Positions 4,428 to 8,619 of a stretch of 8,619 nt of DNA are shown one piece after another. Position numbers and translations under genes: made by a program. Numbering within the stretch: the first letter of the stretch is position 1; the number at the start of each line of letters is the position of its first letter. The stretch spans positions 1 to 8,619 of the forward strand of contig CANRAI010000048.1 of the NCBI GenBank assembly GCA_947628555.1. Direction: 5' to 3'. This DNA comes from an uncultured Clostridia bacterium. Its GTDB lineage: Bacteria; Bacillota; Clostridia; Christensenellales; Borkfalkiaceae. The notes below the pieces were generated by a model. The model made no database searches. It was not told the DNA's origin and saw only the letters and a list, made by a program, of their open reading frames with translations.

Positions 4428-5336
4428 ATGATTAAAAATCTTCTGAAAAAATTATTTTTATCGGCAACAGTACTCTGCACGGCGGGCGCTGCCGCGGCTA
4501 TGTCCGCCTGCAATATCGAAACTTCCCACCCCGAAGTAAGGATTACCGTTGAGTTCGACTCCGAAACTTACGAGCTCGACTATACATTGTACAGAAATAT
4601 GTACCCCAACACGGTCCGCCATTTTATGGAGCTTACCGAAAACGGCTTCTTCGACAATATGGTTGTGCACAATTATACTTCCAACGATTGGTTCACGGGC
4701 GGATATTATTACGACGCAGACGCATATTCGGCGGCGGCTTCGGGCGGCACGGGCGCAATGAGCGAATATCTTGAAGACCACTCGGCCGAGCAGTCCTATC
4801 TCGAACTTTTCAAGGCCCCGGGCAAAATGACTTCCACTGTTTATAGATACTCGGGTTCTTCTTCTGTGGCTGCGGAGGACGCGCTTCCCTCGCTTGTCGG
4901 CGAATTTTACAACAACATCAAACAGGAAATAAAGCAGGGCGCGCTTTCGGCAAGCTACGGTTCGTTGAAAATGTTCTATTATGAAAAGACCACTACCGAA
5001 AAGGTAAGCGTAACGCCCACGTCCGACCAGGTAGTTATGGCGGACTACAAGAATAACAGCGCTACCTCGCTTTTCATGATGCAAGTGGGAGCAAGCTCTT
5101 CCTACGGCAAGGACGACTACTGCGTATTCGGCAGGCTTGGCAACACTTCTGTTTTAAGCGATTTGCAGGAAGCGGTAAGCGAATATCTGAGGAATAGCGA
5201 TTTGGTTTCCGCGAACAACGTGTCCGTCGAAAACGACGTTGAAATGTTCTCCGACGCGGACAGGCATCTGGCGCAGGATTTCCAGCTGACTAACGCGCCC
5301 ATTCTTATAAAGAGCGTGAAAGTCACAAAGTATTGA
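4428..5336 (+). CDS. Divergent cyclophilin-like peptidyl-prolyl isomerase lipoprotein
   Basis: A 302-residue protein from the ATG at 4428; an in-frame TTG at 4410 would add six residues but breaks the signal-peptide pattern less plausibly and lies too close to the predicted transcription start. MIKNLLKKLF, a hydrophobic core and lipobox AMSAC (Cys28) mark a lipoprotein. The rest follows cyclophilin order: YPNTVRHFMELTENGFFDN (60-77), VVHNY (79-83), NSATSLFMMQVG (about 210-221), YCVFGRL (231-237), and the closing strand PILIKSVKV. A long insertion separates the two halves. The FHR motif that holds the catalytic Arg reads VHN, so isomerase activity is doubtful; it may act as an extracytoplasmic chaperone or binding protein. 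It has its own promoter and terminator, and a weak GGGAA as ribosome-binding site. Confidence 0.75.
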   Translation: MIKNLLKKLFLSATVLCTAGAAAAMSACNIETSHPEVRITVEFDSETYELDYTLYRNMYPNTVRHFMELTENGFFDNMVVHNYTSNDWFTGGYYYDADAYSAAASGGTGAMSEYLEDHSAEQSYLELFKAPGKMTSTVYRYSGSSSVAAEDALPSLVGEFYNNIKQEIKQGALSASYGSLKMFYYEKTTTEKVSVTPTSDQVVMADYKNNSATSLFMMQVGASSSYGKDDYCVFGRLGNTSVLSDLQEAVSEYLRNSDLVSANNVSVENDVEMFSDADRHLAQDFQLTNAPILIKSVKVTKY

Positions 5337-5354
5337 TTTATAAAAATATAGGTT

Positions 5355-5394
5355 GCGGCGCTGCGGAAAAATTCCTCAGCGCCGCTTAAATTTT
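5355..5394 (+). terminator. Terminator after the cyclophilin-like gene
   Basis: GCGGCGCTG (5355-5363) pairs with CAGCGCCGC (5377-5385), and inside it GGAA (5365-5368) pairs with TTCC (5372-5375) across one C/T mismatch. The stem is followed by TTAAATTTT, a modest U-tract. It begins 18 bases after the stop codon. Confidence 0.75.
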
Positions 5395-5576
5395 GCAATT
5401 AAATTTGTCAAATCGGGCGCAACGGTTGGCAATAAAAAGCCAATAAGTCCGAGGGTTATTGAAGGATACGGCTTATAGCAGAAAAATTCGAGTAATAGCG
5501 TTTTTCACACCAAATTGCCACTGTTTAGCGATTGCGAATTATGATTTATTTAATCCTCTTCTGTAACTATCTTGAT
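5395..5576. other. Non-coding stretch between convergent genes
   Basis: No convincing coding frame, RNA gene or repeat family is seen here. The only structure noted is a short inverted repeat TTGGC (5426-5430) with GCCAA (5439-5443). The stretch may be degraded former coding sequence, but nothing recognisable remains. Confidence 0.5.
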
Positions 5577-5613
5577 TATGGAAAAAACCACCGAAATGGT
5601 GGTTTTTTCCATA
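5577..5613. terminator. Bidirectional intrinsic terminator between convergent genes
   Basis: Positions 5577-5592 and 5598-5613 form a perfect 16-bp inverted repeat with a GAAAT loop. Core CCACC/GGTGG is flanked by A6 on one side and T6 on the other, so each strand reads as a stem followed by a U-tract. It sits 52 bases beyond the stop of the minus-strand gene and serves as a second stop for plus-strand transcripts. Confidence 0.85.
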
Positions 5614-5664
5614 TGTGCGCTAAGTGTGTTTTTGCTGCGTTTACCGTTTGCGCGTAATTGGTGA

Positions 5665-7764
5665 TCAGGTCTTGTCGTACTGCATAGAAGCTTTGCCGAT
5701 GCTACCCGTGTAGAGCTCGTTCCACTTTTCGCGCGTACCCTTGTAGCGTACGGTGGTCAACTTTCTCGAATCGAATCCTGCGAACGCGTTTTCCGCGATG
5801 GTCGTAACGGACTCGGGGATAACCAGCGTTTTGATATTGTAGAACAAGTTATCGTTGAGTACGGGAATCTCCTTAACGTCGTCGGCAAATTCTACCGTCT
5901 CCAACCTGTAGGGCAAGCCGTAATTCGTGCAGTTTTCGTCGATATACTTTGCAAAGTCGTCGCTGTTGCGCAGGACCACCGTCTTGGTGTCAATCTCGTT
6001 CACGACGTCGATCACCTGCGTGGGAATGGTGAGCCTGTACGGGTACGTACCGCTGACGCGGCTGCCCGAGCTACTGCATTTGAACTCTTTGAGGCTTGCG
6101 GGCAGCACGAGTTCGTTCAGCGTGCCGAGGTCGCTAAGGTCGTTCTGACCGATTTCCGTGTAGCCCTCACGAATGATTATCGAAGCGGAGCCCTTGCCTT
6201 CGATTTCGGTCGAATCGGAGAAATTGCTGCCGCCGACCATAGAGCTTATGGTGTCCGCATAGTTTTTCCAATGACCGGGGAAAGACACGGAACGCAAGCT
6301 CTTGTCCTCGCTGGAGAAGGCTGACCAACCAATGGCTACCACGCCGTCGGGAACTACGACGGAATGCGCATTCTCGATAATCTTGTCAAGGTCGTACTCG
6401 GGAAGGCCCGACTCCCACAGAGAGGGGTTGTCCTCTTTCATACTGTTCCAGGTAAGTAAGGCCTTCTCAAAGGCCCGGCTGCCTATGACCTTCGTATCCT
6501 CGTGGATCACGTAGCCCGTCTTTTCGGTATCGGGGTCGAGATCATCCGCGGGAACGGCCTTAATCAACATAAAGTACGGATTGGACGGGGTGCCAATATA
6601 ATTGCATCTGCCGTAATAATTATCAAGTTTGGAAATAATGGGGTCGTTGAGGAAAGCGTCGGGCGAGACGTATTCGATGCCATCGGGCAGCGTCACGCTC
6701 GTGATCTTAGAGTTGGCGAAAGCCTCTGCGCCGATGTATTTGACCGACGTGGGCAGCGTCACTTTCGTGATATTCGTTTTTGCAAACGCTTCCTTGCCAA
6801 TAAACGTCAGGCCGGAGGGGAATACGAAATCATTGTCGATCTTGGATCCGAAGCCTACGTTGTTGGCAATAATCTTGCAGTCGGCATGCAGTTTCGTAGC
6901 GGTGGGGCCGTCGCTGGAATAACGGTGTCTGTCCTCAAAAGCAATCATATACGGATTATTGGGGTTGCCGGCATAATACACGTCCTCATACAGCACCCTC
7001 GGTTCGCGATTGTCATACCCATAGGTGCCCTCAAACACTTTCAAGGAGTCGGGGAAACAGGCCACACGATTGTCGACGGGGGCAAAACCGCCGGTTAAGC
7101 TGCCGGGCGCCTCAAAACCAACGCGGTTGCCCACCTTTATAACTTCTACGCCCGTACCGAGCTTTACCATCTGGCAGCTGAAGGCATACTCTTCGATCGT
7201 CTTGACCGTGGACGGTATTTGCAGGAATTCCGTATCGGAGTTCATGGAGTTTATATGCCATTCAAGCTCACCCGTGTAGTCGAACGCGTGTTTGCCAATC
7301 ACCTCCACGCCCGGCTGAACGTAGATCTTCTTGAGCTCATAATAGAAATGCTTAGCGATGAAGAAAAGGTCGCCGGCGAACCCGTAATCCGCTATGCGTT
7401 TGACGGGTTTCCCCTCGTGGGAGCCGGGGATTACCCACTCGCCTGTTTCCAGTATGGCATTGAGTTCTGCTTTCTTTTCCTCGCTCTCGTTCCACAGTAA
7501 GCGGGTATAATCGTCCTTGCTTATCGCCGAAATCTCGTAACCGCTCTGGTCGTCAAGTAGCGTGTAGGTAAAAAACTCGTCGGGCGTTGGGGTCATTGCG
7601 CTCAGCTCGGCGTCGGTGCCGAGGTAGGGCGAAAGATCGATCTTCGCCGTTTCGCCGCCGTTACCGCCGCCTCCGCCGTTACCGCCGCCACCCGAACAAG
7701 CGGCAAAGCTCAATGCGCATGCGAACGCGCAGATGAGCGCTACAATGTTGTACTTCTTTTTCAT
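5665..7764 (-). CDS. BspA-like leucine-rich-repeat (LRR_5) lipoprotein
   Basis: A 699-residue surface protein. The signal peptide ends in lipobox SFAAC (Cys23), followed by a Gly/Asn linker (about residues 24-37). From about residue 115 it has irregular BspA/TpLRR-type repeats of the form ITKVTLPTSVKYIGAEAFAN (about 328-350) and ITSVTLPDGIEYVSPDAFLN (about 350-371), with more near 160-190, 465-490 and 630-665. Two longer modules, each with a G-x-P-x-NPY core (GNPNNPYMIAFE at about 265, GTPSNPYFMLIK at about 393), interrupt the repeats and are followed by a new AF-type repeat. The C-terminus has the family's VRYKGTREKWNEL end. Such proteins bind host or microbial surface ligands; no catalytic domain is seen. 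The start has AAGGAGA seven bases upstream, and the promoter holds a palindrome. Confidence 0.88.
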   Translation of the reverse strand: MKKKYNIVALICAFACALSFAACSGGGGNGGGGGNGGETAKIDLSPYLGTDAELSAMTPTPDEFFTYTLLDDQSGYEISAISKDDYTRLLWNESEEKKAELNAILETGEWVIPGSHEGKPVKRIADYGFAGDLFFIAKHFYYELKKIYVQPGVEVIGKHAFDYTGELEWHINSMNSDTEFLQIPSTVKTIEEYAFSCQMVKLGTGVEVIKVGNRVGFEAPGSLTGGFAPVDNRVACFPDSLKVFEGTYGYDNREPRVLYEDVYYAGNPNNPYMIAFEDRHRYSSDGPTATKLHADCKIIANNVGFGSKIDNDFVFPSGLTFIGKEAFAKTNITKVTLPTSVKYIGAEAFANSKITSVTLPDGIEYVSPDAFLNDPIISKLDNYYGRCNYIGTPSNPYFMLIKAVPADDLDPDTEKTGYVIHEDTKVIGSRAFEKALLTWNSMKEDNPSLWESGLPEYDLDKIIENAHSVVVPDGVVAIGWSAFSSEDKSLRSVSFPGHWKNYADTISSMVGGSNFSDSTEIEGKGSASIIIREGYTEIGQNDLSDLGTLNELVLPASLKEFKCSSSGSRVSGTYPYRLTIPTQVIDVVNEIDTKTVVLRNSDDFAKYIDENCTNYGLPYRLETVEFADDVKEIPVLNDNLFYNIKTLVIPESVTTIAENAFAGFDSRKLTTVRYKGTREKWNELYTGSIGKASMQYDKT

Positions 7765-7834
7765 AAAACATCTCCTTCTCTATCGCTTTTTATTTCGATT
7801 TTCACGTTCCAGCGACTGAAAAATTACATTATAT

Positions 7835-7863
7835 ATTATAGTTATATTTAACTATAATGTCAA
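7835..7863 (-). promoter_or_regulatory. Consensus promoter of the BspA-like gene
   Basis: On the minus strand, TTGACA (7863-7858) and TATAAT (7840-7835) are perfect boxes exactly 17 bases apart. Transcription would start near 7828, giving a leader of about 64 bases to the ATG at 7764. It is the same box pair and spacing as at 299-327. Confidence 0.88.
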
Positions 7864-7882
7864 GTAAATATAAACATTATAG
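7835..7882. promoter_or_regulatory. Operator-like inverted repeats covering the BspA-like gene promoter
   Basis: ATTATAGTTA (7835-7844), TATT, TAACTATAAT (7849-7858) is a perfect 10-bp inverted repeat spanning the -10 and the spacer. A third copy of the half-site lies upstream: CTATAATGT (7852-7860) is inverted as ACATTATAG (7874-7882). So ATTATAG or its complement occurs three times in 48 bases around the -35 and -10. This layout suits cooperative binding by a dimeric regulator; the regulator is unknown. Part of the symmetry comes from the AT-rich -10 itself. Confidence 0.6.
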
Positions 7883-7932
7883 CAAACCAAATGCTAAAAA
7901 TTTGCTAAAATTAGGTTTTTTTCAAATTTTCC

Positions 7933-7958
7933 GCTCCCCGCGTTTTAACGCGGGGAGC
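7933..7958 (-). terminator. Terminator-like hairpin after the EF-G paralogue
   Basis: GCTCCCCGCG (7933-7942) pairs perfectly with CGCGGGGAGC (7949-7958) around six bases. It begins eight bases after the minus-strand stop at 7966, the expected place for a terminator. The minus transcript continues GGAAAATTTG, so there is no proper U-tract and termination may be inefficient or the stem may act as 3' end protection. Confidence 0.55.
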
Positions 7959-7965
7959 TTTGATA

Positions 7966-8619
7966 TTATTGTTTGTTTTCGTTTATTATTTTTTCCGCGA
8001 ATTGAGGGGGTACTTCCTCGTAACGCAGGAATTCGGTTGAAAACCTGCCCTGTCCGCGGGTCAGCGCGCGCAGGTCTGTCGCATATTTTGCGACCTCGGA
8101 TAGGGGCACTTCCGCGATAACGGTGGTGCTGCCGCCCTCGGTTGCGCTCTCCACGATGCGCCCGCGGCGTTTGGAAATATCGCCCATGACCGCGCCCAAA
8201 TATTCGTTGGGAGCCGCCGCTTTCAGTTTGAGAACGGGTTCAAGCAAAACGGGTTTCGCGTTTTTTATGCCTTCCCTAAACGCAAGCGCCGCCGCGGCTT
8301 TGAACGCCATTTCGGAAGAATCCACGTCGTGATAGCTTCCGTCGAAGAGCACGGCTTTCACGCCGATTACGGGATAGCCCGCAAGAACGCCCCTTGCCAT
8401 GCACTCGCGCAAGCCTTTTTCAACGGCGGGAATATACTGCTTGGGAACGGCTCCGCCGACGACTTCGTCGGCAAATTCGAAGTCGGATTCGCAGGGTTCG
8501 AAGCGCACTTTGCAGTGCCCGTATTGACCGTGCCCGCCCGTCTGTTTCTTGTGTTTGCCTTCCGCCGTGGCGGTGGTGCGAATCGTTTCGCGGTAGGGGA
8601 TGCGGGGTTCGGAAAGAAC
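7966..8619 (-). CDS. Elongation factor G paralogue (EF-G2-like), C-terminal domains IV-V, partial
   Basis: The visible 217 codons are the end of a translational GTPase of the EF-G family; the gene begins beyond the window. Domain IV starts at about IPYRETI and includes the loop GKHKKQTGGHGQYG (visible residues 21-34), then VVGGAVPKQYIPAVEKGL and DGSYHDVDSSEMAF, the region that reaches the decoding centre during translocation. Domain V follows with EPVLKLKAAAPNEYLGAVMG, DISKRRGRI and the ending RYEEVPPQFAEKII. In standard EF-G the loop usually reads GKFVRQSGGRGQYGH; the KHKKQ-GGHGQ form is that of the secondary EF-G group. The GTPase domain cannot be checked here. An apparent start at 8508 is only an internal GTG; the frame is open to the window edge. 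Confidence 0.9.
   Translation of the reverse strand, partial: VLSEPRIPYRETIRTTATAEGKHKKQTGGHGQYGHCKVRFEPCESDFEFADEVVGGAVPKQYIPAVEKGLRECMARGVLAGYPVIGVKAVLFDGSYHDVDSSEMAFKAAAALAFREGIKNAKPVLLEPVLKLKAAAPNEYLGAVMGDISKRRGRIVESATEGGSTTVIAEVPLSEVAKYATDLRALTRGQGRFSTEFLRYEEVPPQFAEKIINENKQ

Noticed and set aside
6502..7098. 198-codon plus-strand open frame inside the BspA-like gene
   Set aside because: It is the mirror frame of the LRR protein, whose signal peptide, repeats, ribosome-binding site and promoter are clear.
7892..7910. Direct repeat TGCTAAAA at 7892-7899 and 7903-7910
   Set aside because: Short and AT-rich, with no third copy and no clear relation to a promoter; easily explained by chance.
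7857..8120. Plus-strand open frame starting near 7857
   Set aside because: It starts inside the BspA-like promoter, has no ribosome-binding site and runs antisense to the EF-G paralogue.
7966..8508. Start of the EF-G gene at 8508
   Set aside because: The codon there is an internal GTG; the frame and EF-G domain IV homology continue without a break to the window edge.

Overview
The window looks like a chromosomal segment of an uncultured Bacillota (Clostridia-like) bacterium. The evidence is the core order rpmG-secE-nusG-rplK-rplA-rplJ-rplL, a low-GC Gram-positive type L10 leader, strong AGGAGG ribosome-binding sites, near-perfect TTGACA-N17-TATAAT promoters, and several Cys-anchored lipoproteins, one of them a BspA-like leucine-rich-repeat protein of a kind common in gut Clostridia. 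Exact taxonomy cannot be fixed by eye.

Layout: (1) Positions 1-560 hold a divergent pair: the start of a lipoprotein gene on the minus strand with a collagen-like tail, and a 65-residue XRE-type HTH regulator on the plus strand. A perfect palindrome fills the spacer of the lipoprotein promoter. (2) Positions 615-4330 hold the ribosomal/transcription block: L33, SecE, NusG; then L11 and L1 behind a leader with a convincing L1-binding autoregulatory fold; then L10 and L7/L12 behind their own consensus promoter and a classic L10 leader with terminator and antiterminator. A strong terminator closes the block. rpoB and rpoC, which usually follow rplL, are absent. (3) Positions 4337-5394 hold a plus-strand monocistron encoding a divergent cyclophilin-like lipoprotein. 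(4) Positions 5395-5664 are non-coding, with a perfect 16-bp bidirectional terminator between convergent genes. (5) Positions 5665-7882 hold a 699-residue BspA-like lipoprotein on the minus strand, with a second promoter whose spacer and -10 lie inside a perfect inverted repeat. (6) Positions 7933-8619 hold the C-terminal part of an EF-G paralogue on the minus strand, running off the window.

How it works together: the central block supplies the ribosomal stalk base (L11), the stalk (L10/L12), the L1 stalk, the Sec channel subunit SecE and NusG. Its two ribosomal transcription units are each readable as feedback loops: free L1 on the rplK leader, and the L10-L12 complex on the rplJ leader. The surrounding genes are envelope lipoproteins whose promoters carry operator-like palindromes, suggesting tight, separately controlled surface expression. 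No mobile element, CRISPR array, tRNA or rRNA is visible.
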